Assembly: GCA_002104895.1 (NCBI GenBank)
Contig: MCFG01000255.1
Coordinates: 1-64,000, forward strand
Direction: 5' to 3'
Source: Anaeromyces robustus
Lineage: Eukaryota > Neocallimastigomycota > Neocallimastigomycetes > Neocallimastigales > Neocallimastigaceae
DNA: 64,000 bases
Shown: positions 33,364-64,000 of the stretch, one piece after another
How positions within the stretch are numbered: the stretch's first letter is position 1
How the letters are laid out: every line of letters starts with the position of its first letter
Made by a program: the position numbers and the translations under genes
Notes under the pieces: model-generated
Database searches by the model: none
What the model saw: the letters and a program-made list of their open reading frames with translations, nothing else
What the model was told of the DNA's origin: nothing

Positions 33364-36300
33364 TATATATATATATATTATTATGTAATAAAGAATGTTG
33401 CAGAAACCACATTTGAAAAAATAAAAGCACAGACTAGAGCAGGTTTAGATTATTTATTAATGACAAGAAAAATTTTCGACTTAAAAGTTGATATTGAAGC
33501 ACCTATTTTTTTATTTAAACAAAGGTACATAAATATTTATATTATGATATAATTTATTACATTATATTATATATATTTATATATGGTTATTAATTCATTC
33601 ATTAATTTAAATATATTTATGATTTTATTATATTATTTTTCCATTTTTAATATTAACAACACTATATATTACACTATATATTATAGAAATTCAATGGATT
33701 TCTTAATAATTGATGCTGGTAATTTAATTATAAAAAGTGATATGATTGATAAAGAAAAAAAAGAATATTTACAAAGTAAAATTGGTCAAAAATTAAGTTC
33801 TGCTGAAGAGAAAACTTTGAATTCTTTATTATATGACAAATTTTTAATTGATCTTAATTCTGTTCAAGTAAATATTTATTTATATATTAACATTAATAAA
33901 ATATGTTATATATTTATATATTAATTAAAAATAAATAAAAAAAATTATTATATATTCTATATATATATATAATATAAATAATAAAAATAATTTATTATTA
34001 TAATTTTCTAGATACTTGCTGGTAATTCACTAGAGAGATATGAACATGATATATTATCAAATTCCAAGTTAACAAACTATCATATTATCGAGAAAACAAA
34101 TATATCATGTCTTTTAGAAACATGTATATTACCAAAAAAAAATACTGATTCACCTCAATGTAAAATTAATGGCACTTTACCAAAATTAGTTTTAAATTTT
34201 ACCGATGAAAAATATATAATAATTAAGGTAATATAATTAATATATCAAGAAAAAAAAAAATGTTAATATGTATTAATTATTATTTTTTTTTTTTTTTTAA
34301 AAAATGACATACTAATACAATTATATTTATAGAATACAATAGAAGATATTTTATCATTATTTAATAGAGATGATATATATCAAGATGAAAATCATATAAC
34401 ATCTAAACCATCCTTTTTTGATTTAATTCTTGATGATCCTTATAATAATTCTTTAGAAGATGATGAATTTTTTGATGCTAAAGAAAAAAATGAAGTTGAA
34501 CTTTTTTCAATATCTGATTTGGAATTCAATTTTAATATAAAAGAAATTAACGCGAAAGTTGGAAAATATAATAAAGATAATTATGAGGATGAGATTTTAG
34601 CAAATATGGTTCTTTTAAATACTAAATTTTTATTTATCAAACGTTTATTTGATTCAAAAATTGTTACTCAAATAGAGAATATATATGTAGAAGATAATAC
34701 TCAGGAATTAAATTCTGAATTTAGAAAAATATTAACAGCATCTGATTTAAGTAATAATTCACCATTAAATAAGGAAAAACCATTAATTTTAATTGAGTAT
34801 TTAGATGTTAATAAAAATTCTCCAGAATATTCAACAAAATATCGTGGTATTGAAAAAAGAATTGATTGTAATCTTGCTGAATTAGATTTATTTATATCAA
34901 CGAGTAGTGTTATGAATATTTATGAATTTATAATGAATACCTTTGTAAATAATGAAGAAGATAACAATAATAATAATGATAATAATAATAATAATAATAG
35001 TATTAGTGAGAACAACAATAATGATGATAATAATAAAGACATTAATATTAATATTATTAATAGTAGTAACAGTCAAAATAAAATTAAAGAATCTTTAGAA
35101 TCTTTAAATTCACAACCTCAAAAAAATAATACAGATACAACATTAATAAAAATAAATATGAAAGCAGTTAATTTAATAGCAAACAATGGAAAATTCAGGA
35201 TAGCAACTGGAAATATTCATACAGGTGAAGTAATGATTTTTATTCAACAAAGAAAACTATATATAACAGGTCAGTTAGAAGATATTTTAATTGCTGATAA
35301 TGTTAAACGAGTTGAAAATGGAAGACATTATTATCAATTATTAAGTACTCAAGGTAATAAAGCCTTAGATTTTAGATATATTAAATACGATAGTCTTGAT
35401 GAGAAAGATTATCCTGGTTATGATATGAGTTTGTATTTACGTGGTGAATCAGTACATTATACGCATTTAAATCCATTAATTAATGATTTATATGAATTTT
35501 TCAATGAAATGAAAGAACTCTATGAAACAGCAAAAGATAAAGCTATACAATCTGCTTCTCAAATTAAAGAAAATTCAAGTAAGATTGTTGTTGATATTGA
35601 AATACATACACCAATTATTGAATTTCCAAAAGGATCATTACAATCAAAAGATAGTTTAATAGTGTATTTAGGAGAAATAAATATCAAGAATGAAACGAAA
35701 AATGATTTACCATATAAAAGTATAGAAAGTATTAAAAATATGGAAAATATGAATTTAATTCCAAATAAATTTAATATTGATATTAATTCAATGAAAGCAA
35801 CATCTCATTATTATTTCGGTGATAATGAGCAAGTATTACAAATATTAAAAGATTTAAATATACATTTAAATATAGCACTCTCAGATTTAGATAGAGATTT
35901 CGAAACTCCTAGAATTCAAATTTTAAGTACCGTTACAGATATTAATATTCAATTAACAGAAAAACAATATTTACATATTATTGAATTATATAATAGCATC
36001 TTTGAATCAAATAAAGATGATAAGAATATTTCAGTAAATAATTCAAATAATTCATATATTAATAATGAAGAAAATTTAATTAAATCAATATCCCATAGTA
36101 ATTTAAATTTAAATCCAACAGTAAATAGTGAATTATTAAAAAATAAATATTATGTTAAGTCAGATTTAAATAATAATGATACAAATTCTTCATATAAAAA
36201 GAGTTTTGATATGAAACTTAAAATTCCATTAATTAAATTGGAAACATTTTTAGGAGATGCTAATAATATTGAAGATTTAAAAGAAATAGGACATACATCT

Positions 36301-39300
36301 TTACAAATATATAAATCACAAGTAAATTTGACAATTACTAATAGTAATGATGTAAATGTTAATGTTGGTGTAACATCATTTACTATGAATGATATATGTT
36401 TAAGTCATAAATGTGTATTTCGTGAAATTATTCCAACTCAATCTTCTAATGAACCTTTTGCCTATATTTTCTACCAAAAAAATAATGATGATAATAGTTC
36501 ATCATTAAATATTGAAGTTAATAATCCAAAAATTATATTTGCATTGAATACATTATTTGAATTAAAAGACTTTTTCTTTAATCCAATGAATATACCAATT
36601 AGTAGTATTCATGAAAATATTATTAAAAATAACAAAGATGACAAATCAGACAATTCAACAGAAAATAAAAATTTAAACCAAAATAATGAAAAAAACAATG
36701 AAGATGAATATTACATATATAACGTTAACAATAAAGACAAGATGAAACTTGAAGTTTCTGTTAATAATCCAGAAATAATATTGTTAGAAAATCATGAATT
36801 ACATAATACTGAAGCTGTTGTTTTGTCTGCTAAAAAGGTGATTATTGCTGATAATGAAATTACAAAATTTTATGTCGAAGAAATAGGTGCTTTTTTGTGT
36901 GTATTTGAGGAAAGAGATAATACTTCATTAAGATTAATATCAAATTTCAATATAAATATTTCAATTAATAGTCAAAATCCATCACCTGATCATCTATTTA
37001 AAGAATTAATAATGAATTTTAGTTTTCTGGAATTAAGAATATCTTATTGGGATTTCCTCCTATTTAATAAAATATATAATAAAATGATGGAATATTTAAA
37101 TGAACCAAGTATAAATAATAATAATAATAATGATAATAATACTACTATTACTTCTACTTCTACTTCTACTACTACTACTACTACTACTAATCATAATAAT
37201 AATAATGATAATAATAATGATAATAATAATGATAATAATAATAATAAACATTCTTTCAATATTATAATGAAGCATGAAGAACTAAAATTAATTTGTGAAG
37301 GAATTCACATAATTTTAATAGATGATTTAAAAGGACTTCACATACAAACTATTGATGGAAAAATTGATGAATTTGAATTAGAAGTTCAAAATTGGTCAAC
37401 TTCATTAATTGCTCAAACTTGCCTTCCAATTGAAATTAATTACTTTAATATAAAAAGTTCTCATTGGGAACCAATAATTGAACCTTGGAAATTTAATGTT
37501 AATATATGGAGAAAAAATGCAAATTCTGAATTAGTTTGTGAATTGAAAACAGAAGATAAACTTAATATAAATATATGCCATGATACAATAAATAATTTAA
37601 TAAATACATATTCAAATTTGAATAATCAAATAAATCGTAATCTTGAAAGTCGTAGAATAGAAACATATCCATATGTATTAAGAAATAGAACAGGAAGTAA
37701 TATAACTGTATGGACTGAAAATCAAGAAGCTGATCTTGATATAACATTAAATGAAATACCAAATAATGGTGAATTGAAATTAAAATATACTGATTGGAGA
37801 GAAATGCGTGAAAGAGAAGTTATTGAAAATAAATTGAATGTTCAAATAAATAATGCTGAAGAATTCAAAAAATCTAAATCTGGAGAACAAGAGACTAATA
37901 CATGGGAAACAATAAAATCTATTCCTGTAGATCAAGAGAAAACAATATCATATTTATTACGACCAACAGTAAATAATATTATATACATTCTTGTTGTTGA
38001 TATTAAAGTTATTGATAATGTAAAATATGTTACATTTAGATCTTCTTCAATATTAAAAAATAGAACAAACTTGAATCTTGATATATTAATTATGGGAAAT
38101 AAAATAACTCAATATAGTATTGGACCTATGGAAGATTTTTATATTCCAATTATGGATACATACAATGGGAAAATAAAAATTAAACCCAAAGATGAAAAAG
38201 ATAAATCTTATGGTTGGAGCAATGAAGCATTCATATGGAATAATTTTAGAAATACTAATACAGTATATTTAAATTGCAGTAGTACAAAGAATTTGAGTTT
38301 ATTTTATTTTAAGATTTTTAATGAAACTAATAAAAATAAATTACAAGAACATTTAAATATGACATATTCAATTGTTCCTCCATTAGAAATAGAAAATTTA
38401 TTGCCATATTCATTAAAATTTTGTGTTCTAGGTGATAATAAAAAAGGTGACATATGTGAATCATATATTTATCCAGATAAAATCTATTCAATATATGAAC
38501 TAAATACAAATAATATATTGGGTCTTTGCATAAATATTTTTGATATTGATTTTCAACAACAAGAAGCTAGTATTATTAATGATAGTAAATTTGGTTCTAT
38601 TGATAAATATATAACTCTGTATAATTCAGATGGATTTGAATTAAAATTGATGCTTAATTATTCAAATTTAAAAACGGGTACTAAAAGAGTTTCAATTATG
38701 TGTCCTTATATAATATATAATAAAACCGATTTTGATATAAAAATTATTCCAAGAAAAATCATTAACACAAATACACCATCAAATAATTTAACTTTAAAAA
38801 AATCAAAAAAAGGAAAACTAATTCCAAATCTTTTTTCATTCAATAATCAATTTAATGCATTATCAAACAGAGTACTTTTAAAAGTTGATAATTCAGAATT
38901 AAGTAGGCCAATTAGCTTTGAAGCTGTTGGAAGTTCATATAATGTTAATATTCCAATGAATAATAATGATAAAATTGAATTAGGAGTTAATGTTTCAGAG
39001 GGACCAGGAAAATATCATAATGTTAAAATAATTACAATATCTCCTAGATATATAATAATTAATAAATTGGATGACGATTTAAAAATAAAACAAGTTGAAA
39101 CTAATATTGAATATAATATTAAAAGAAATTCAAGTATTAATTTAAATAAAATCAAAGATTTACAAGAAAAGCATATTTGTTTCCGTTTATTGAAACCGGA
39201 AGATGAATGGACTTCATCTATAAATATTGATAGTATTGGTACATTTTATGTAAAATTAACAAAACATAATTATAATAAGGAAAATTTAATAAAAGTAAAT

Positions 39301-40972
39301 ATTGTATTGAAAAATGCAACAGTTTATATATCATTAGTAAAATCTGTTATATGGCCTATAAGAATTACAAATGAATTTAGAGATGATATTATTATTTATC
39401 AGAAGGTAAATTATATATACATTATTATTATTATATTATTTTTAATAATATTTTTTAACAATACAATTTATTTACTTATTTATTTATTATATTTTGTTTA
39501 TTGCTCTTATTTCAATATTAATTAGAATGCTAAAAGAAGATATAAGATTCCAACAAATTATTCCATTTCTTATGCATTAGATAATCCATGCGATTCGTCA
39601 AAAATTATTATAATGGAAATATATGATATTAAATATGAGATAAATATATTAGATATTAGACAAATAACACCTATTGAAATTAACGACGGAAAAAGAATAT
39701 TAGGAAGTGTTATAATTCAAAAAAGTTATGAAGGTCCAATATTAATAATTAAAATACAAGAATGCAATACACTTAGTAGAAAAATAGCAAAAACTGATAA
39801 TATTAAGAATAATCAGAAATTCAATTTGATTGTTTGCCTTTCTGATATAGGAATATCTTTAATTAATAAAGATGTTAAAGAGTTTTTATATTTATCTATG
39901 AAACATATTGAATTTAATTTTAAAGAGGAAGAAAAGTTACAAAAAGTAAAAATATTAATAAAGTATTTACAAATTGATAATCAACTTTATAATGCTTTAG
40001 AAGAAGTTGTTTTATATCCTACTTCAAAATATGAAAGTAAAAATAAAACACAACCAATTATACAAATTTCATTCTCTAAAAATAAAAGTTTAAAATACGG
40101 TGTTAATTATTTTGAATATTTTGATTCATTGATACAAGAATTTTCATTAAAACTTGATGAAGATTTATTATATTCTTTAATTGAATTTATGAATTTTAGT
40201 TCGTTACAAAAAGAAACTGAAAATAGTAATATATTATTAAAGGAAAATTCAATTAATAATGATCAAATGTTTAATGATAACAATAAATTATATTTTGAAG
40301 TATTTCAATTACAACCTGTTAAAATAAACATTACATTTGCTAGAGCTGAACGTATGGAAACCGAAAATGAAAAATCTGAAGATAATAATAGAAATGATCA
40401 TAATAATCATAATAATCATAATAATAATAATAATCATAATAATAATAATAATAATAGTAATATATTTACCTATTTAGCTGATGTATTTACAATGACTATT
40501 GGAAATATTCATAATGCTCCGCTTGATTTGCATGCTTTAATATTAGAACATCCAACTGTTGATTCAAACCTATTATTTGAATTGATAAAAACTCATTATT
40601 CTCAAGAAATTATAGGTCAATTACATAAAATTTTAGGATCAGCAGATCTAATAGGTAATCCAGTAAGCCTTTTCAATAGTATTAGTTCAGGTGTATATGA
40701 TATATTCTATGAACCTATTCAAGGTTTTATAAGTGATCGACCACAAGATATTGGTATAGGAATAGCAACAGTAAGTAAATGATAATAATAAAAATTTTAA
40801 ATATTCTATACATAAATAATTTTATATTCATATGTAAAAATAGGGAACTGGAAAATTTGTATTAAAAACTATATCTGGATTGAGTTCATCAGTATCTCAA
40901 ATATCTGGAAGTTTAGGAAAAGGTTTATCATATGCAACAATGGATCAAAAGGTATATAATTATTATAAAAAG

Positions 40973-41009
<37 letters not shown>

Positions 41010-41175
41010 AAAAAAATAAATAAATATTAATTATTATATTATATTATCTTTATTTTTCAGTTTTATTATGAAAGACAAATGTCAGCAAGGTATTTAATTA
41101 ATTAAAAGATTAAAAAGAAAATTTTACTATTATATTATGTTAATTATTATTGTTATTAAATTATTATTTATTTTA

Positions 41176-41242
<67 letters not shown>

Positions 41243-41249
41243 TATTTTA

Positions 41250-41292
<43 letters not shown>

Positions 41293-41310
41293 TATTTTAT
41301 ATTATTATTA

Positions 41311-41341
<31 letters not shown>

Positions 41342-41372
41342 TTTATTATTTATTATTATTTATTTTATATTA

Positions 41373-41403
<31 letters not shown>

Positions 41404-42815
41404 TTATTATTTATTATTATTTATTTTATATTATTTATTATTATTATTATTATTTATTTATTTATTTGTTTATTTATATTTTTTATTATTATTTTTATTT
41501 TTAATATTTATAACTCAGAAATAAACCAAAGCATGCACTTGGAGGTATTTCAACTGGAGCCACACAATTAGGAAAAAGTTTTGCTAGCGCAATTAGTGGT
41601 GTTGTTGTAAGTAAAAATTGTCAATTATTTAATGATAATGTTTATTTAATTTTTTTAATATATATATGTTATATAGGAACAACCAGTAAGTGGACTTCAA
41701 AAAGATGGTTTTGGTGGTTTTATTAAAGGAGTAGGAAAAGGAATTGTAGGGTAAATATAGAAATAATTTTCATAACATTAATTAATTGATAGTATTATTA
41801 ATAACAATAACAAATAAAAAAAAAAAATAAAAAATAAAAAATAAAAAATAAAAAATTAAAAATACGTAGTGCTGTTACAAAGCCTGTTGTAGGGGTATTT
41901 GATTTGGCATCTAATGTTACCGAAGGTTTAAAAAATACAACTAGTATTGATGAATTAGAATGCTCAAGAATTAGATATCCAAGACATGTTGGAAATAACA
42001 AAATATTAAAAGTAATAACATAACCATATATTATAAATAAATTTTTTTAATTAATGATATTAGCAATTCTAAAGTATAATCTATCAAATATATAAAATAA
42101 ATTAAAATGAATTATAGGTATATAATGAAAAAGAAGCCAAAGGTCAATATATAAAAAATATAATAAATAATGGAAGATATATAAATGAAGATTATATTAC
42201 TCACATTGGTAATTGTTTAATAGTATTAATTTATATATATATAACAATATAGTTAATAATAAATAATAATAAGAAATAATTATTAATATTATCAACATAT
42301 TATTAATTAAACAATAATAAAAGTTTTAAGTGAAGAAAATCAAGCATTAATACAAACTGAACAACGATTATTATTAATTAATACTGATTATAAAAGATTG
42401 AATTTTGAAATTACGCTTGATGGTAATAATTATTTTTTTAAATTATTAATAATTTTTATTATTAAGTTGTATCAATATTAATTGTTATATTTCAATTATA
42501 GAATTAAATTCAATAGAAATAATAATAAATGTAATAACAGTAAAATATCATAAAAAGAATAATCCGGGTTTGTTTGAAAAAAAATTTTATATAAAAGATT
42601 ATAAAGAAGCTTCAGTAAGTAAATAAATCAATAATAAATATATATATAAAATATAAACAAGAAAATAAAAGAACAAGTAAATAAATTAATAATGATTAAT
42701 TTATTTTTCATTTTTAAATTTTTTTTATGAATATATAAAAAAATAGGAATTTGTGAAAAAAGTTAATGAAGTACTATCATTATATAAATATGAAAAATTA
42801 AGATTAATTAAGTAA
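29924..42815 (+). CDS. VPS13: VPS13 bridge-like lipid transfer protein, 30 exons, 3164 aa
   Basis: Exons: 29924-30020, 30120-30197, 30284-30396, 30491-30590, 30677-30786, 30905-31006, 31082-31171, 31249-31308, 31434-31583, 31652-31721, 31830-31963, 32076-32175, 32315-32400, 32497-32595, 32721-32971, 33056-33251, 33394-33524, 33687-33867, 34012-34227, 34333-39405, 39526-40770, 40844-40951, 41061-41089, 41519-41606, 41677-41750, 41870-42011, 42118-42208, 42324-42422, 42502-42614, 42747-42815. Residues 1-115 are the chorein N-terminus (MFEGIVISLLNKLLGKYVDN, KGDVVLQNLRLRKD). A long beta-groove region follows, then the VAB adaptor-binding repeats (about 1895-2480, starting YPYVLRNRTG). The C-terminal part holds GNPVSLFNSISSGVYDIFYE (about 2858) and a PH-like end from about 3030. 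The length equals yeast Vps13 and human VPS13A. It moves glycerophospholipids in bulk at membrane contact sites. Asn/Thr-rich insertions lie at 34960-35110, 37114-37250 and 40378-40460. Intron 2 has a GC donor (30198). Confidence 0.97.
32219..32249. repeat. Poly(dT) run in VPS13 intron 12
   Basis: About 30 consecutive T, well upstream of the acceptor, so probably too far to be a normal polypyrimidine tract. Confidence 0.8.
33297..33362. repeat. (AAT)n microsatellite in VPS13 intron 16
   Basis: About 21 AAT units inside the intron 33252-33393. Confidence 0.9.
40969..41008. repeat. Poly(dA) run in VPS13 intron 22
   Basis: About 35 A with one early G, between the donor at 40952 and the acceptor at 41060. 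Confidence 0.85.
41170..41470. repeat. (TTA)n/(TTTA)n compound repeat in VPS13 intron 23
   Basis: About 300 bp of alternating TTA and TTTA blocks with repeated TATTTTATA spacers fill the intron 41090-41518. Apparent long Tyr/Ile/Leu reading frames here are artefacts of the repeat. Confidence 0.9.
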
Positions 42816-44008
42816 TCTCAATTTTAAAGTGATATAATTCTTATTTTAGCCATAAAAAAAAAATAAAAATAATAAATAAATAAATAAATAAATAAAAAAT
42901 AAATAAATAAATAAAAAAAAAAATAAATAAATAAATAAATAAAAGTAAGAAAAAAAAAAAAATAAAAAATTTAAATGGAATATTATATTAATATATTTTA
43001 TAATTACAAAATATTATTTTATTCTTTATATCGGATAATTTATTAATTTTATTTATTATATACTATTATTTTATGCAATAATTATTAAACAAAATTGAAA
43101 ATGAGAATAAAATAATAAAATAAAATCAAAACAAGTCAAATAATAAAAAAAATAAATTATTAATAAAATATTTAATTTAAAATAATTTTATTGTATTTAT
43201 AATTATTATTATTATAAGTTTTATTATTATTCTTTATTTTTATTATGATTGTATTATCTTAATTATCTTTATTTTATAGTTAAACAATAATTAATAATAA
43301 TAATAATATAATAATAAAAATTATTATTTATTTATTGTAATTATTTAATAAAAAATAATCATATTAATTTTAAATTGACTTTTGTATTTCCAAAATTAGA
43401 TAGAATTCTTAAAAAAAGGTTTAAAGTACTTATAAATAATAAATATTACATAAATACTTTAAAATATATTTTTTTTTATGATTAAAAAAAAAAGTATATA
43501 AATATTTAAAAATTTTTTCATTAACTGTATCTAATCTTTTTAAGACCATATTAACCTTTTGTACCTGTAATTAATAATAAAAATTAAATTTAATAAATTT
43601 TTAAAGTTTTGTAATCATAAAATTGAAAAAGTTGTTTATTTTATTTTATTTTATTTTTTTTAAAAAAAAATAAAAAAGAATAATATTAATTTATTATATA
43701 AAGTTAATTTTATTTTATTTTTTTTTTTAAAAAAATGAATAATATTATTTATTAAAATATTACAGAACACCTTTCTTAAACTATAAACAATTTGAAAAAA
43801 AAAAAAAAAAATATAAATTATATATTCAGTATATTATGTAAATTTAAAGCTTTAAAGATATTATTTTTTAATATTTTTGTTTTATTTTTACATAATTGAA
43901 GTTCATTAAGCATCATTAATATTGTTAAACAGGTTAAGGTATAATAATATTTTATGAGATATAGCTATTCGGAACAAGTATATATTAAAGTAAATATTAT
44001 ATTAACAT

Positions 44009-44044
<36 letters not shown>

Positions 44045-44492
44045 CATTGCTTTTATATTAATTTTTAAAATTGTATTTTTATTACAATAGAATTATTTCA
44101 TTAATTAATTTTGTTGATTGTCATTAGCAAAACATTTTGTATATAGAGCATTTAATTAATTTCTTTATCATATTTAGCATTTTTATTATTAACACATTAT
44201 TTATTTAGTTTCACATTTTATTTTTTTTATCATTATTGTGTTTTTTTCTTTTTTTTTTTTTTTTTATTTTTTATTTTTACTTTTTTGTTTTGTTATTTAA
44301 CATTAAAAATTTATCAATAATAAGAGATTTTTCATTTAGTTGGTTGATATTTTAAGCATCACATAAATAAATATATAATGATATCATATTAGACATTATA
44401 CAATATTATATAAATAATATATTTTGTAATTAAATTATTTATATAGTTAAATAATCTTTAGAATAGTATATTAGTTTTTAATATTATAGAAA
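42816..44492. other. Intergenic between VPS13 and the giant gene
   Basis: About 1.7 kb. Contains A-rich AAAT-type repeats (42860-42970) and a tandem pair of about 70 bp (TTTTATTTTATTTTTTTTT...GAATAATATTA) at about 43640-43690 and 43708-43760. A T run lies near 44010-44036, and further pyrimidine-rich tracts (44220-44290) precede the next gene. No coding sequence or RNA gene recognised. The promoter of the giant gene must lie in its 3' part. Confidence 0.6.

Positions 44493-64000
<19,508 letters not shown>

Noticed and set aside
41137-41571. Long Tyr/Ile/Leu reading frames
   Set aside because: They lie inside VPS13 intron 23 and consist of TTA/TTTA repeats. The flanking VPS13 exons join in phase across them.

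Overview
The window is eukaryotic nuclear DNA: extremely A+T-rich, with multi-exon genes, short GT-AG introns, very long AAT/AAAT/AAAAT microsatellites and poly-asparagine tracts inside exons. TAA, TAG and TGA all act as stops and Gln is CAA/CAG, so the code is standard. Three genes are components of motile or primary cilia (CFAP57, CEP19, DRC12), so the organism builds flagella. With this composition, an anaerobic gut fungus (Neocallimastigomycota, flagellated zoospores) is my best guess. This is inference: no rRNA or other taxonomic marker is present, and other flagellated AT-rich protists are not excluded.

Layout: (TTA)n microsatellite at the left edge (85-578); ABHD13-like membrane serine hydrolase (+, 1255-2983); CFAP57 (-, 3884-9366); divergent promoter region; CRLS1-type cardiolipin synthase (+, 10888-12710); CEP19 with huge low-complexity expansions (+, 13317-16782); KAT14/ATAC2 acetyltransferase (-, 17090-22744); WDR4/Trm82 tRNA m7G methyltransferase subunit (+, 23189-25027); DRC12/CCDC153 (-, 25339-26479); a 3.4-kb gene-poor stretch (26480-29923) holding tandem copies of the DRC12 upstream region, a decayed coding-like segment, a hairpin and a DRC12 exon-1 pseudogene; full-length VPS13 (+, 29924-42815, 30 exons); and a giant gene (+, 44493 to beyond the right edge) that already encodes about 6,445 residues of spectrin-like helical repeats followed by a disordered tail with tandem YELHPN-type motifs.

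Exon structures were built by hand from splice sites, reading-frame continuity and similarity to family members recalled from memory. Nearly every junction is fixed by phase plus conserved sequence on both sides. The genes do not form one pathway, but the flagellar genes are concentrated here (axonemal inner-arm dynein/N-DRC: CFAP57, DRC12; basal body: CEP19). The others cover organelle lipids (CRLS1, VPS13), chromatin (KAT14) and tRNA modification (WDR4). No tRNA, rRNA, CRISPR array or intact mobile element was seen.
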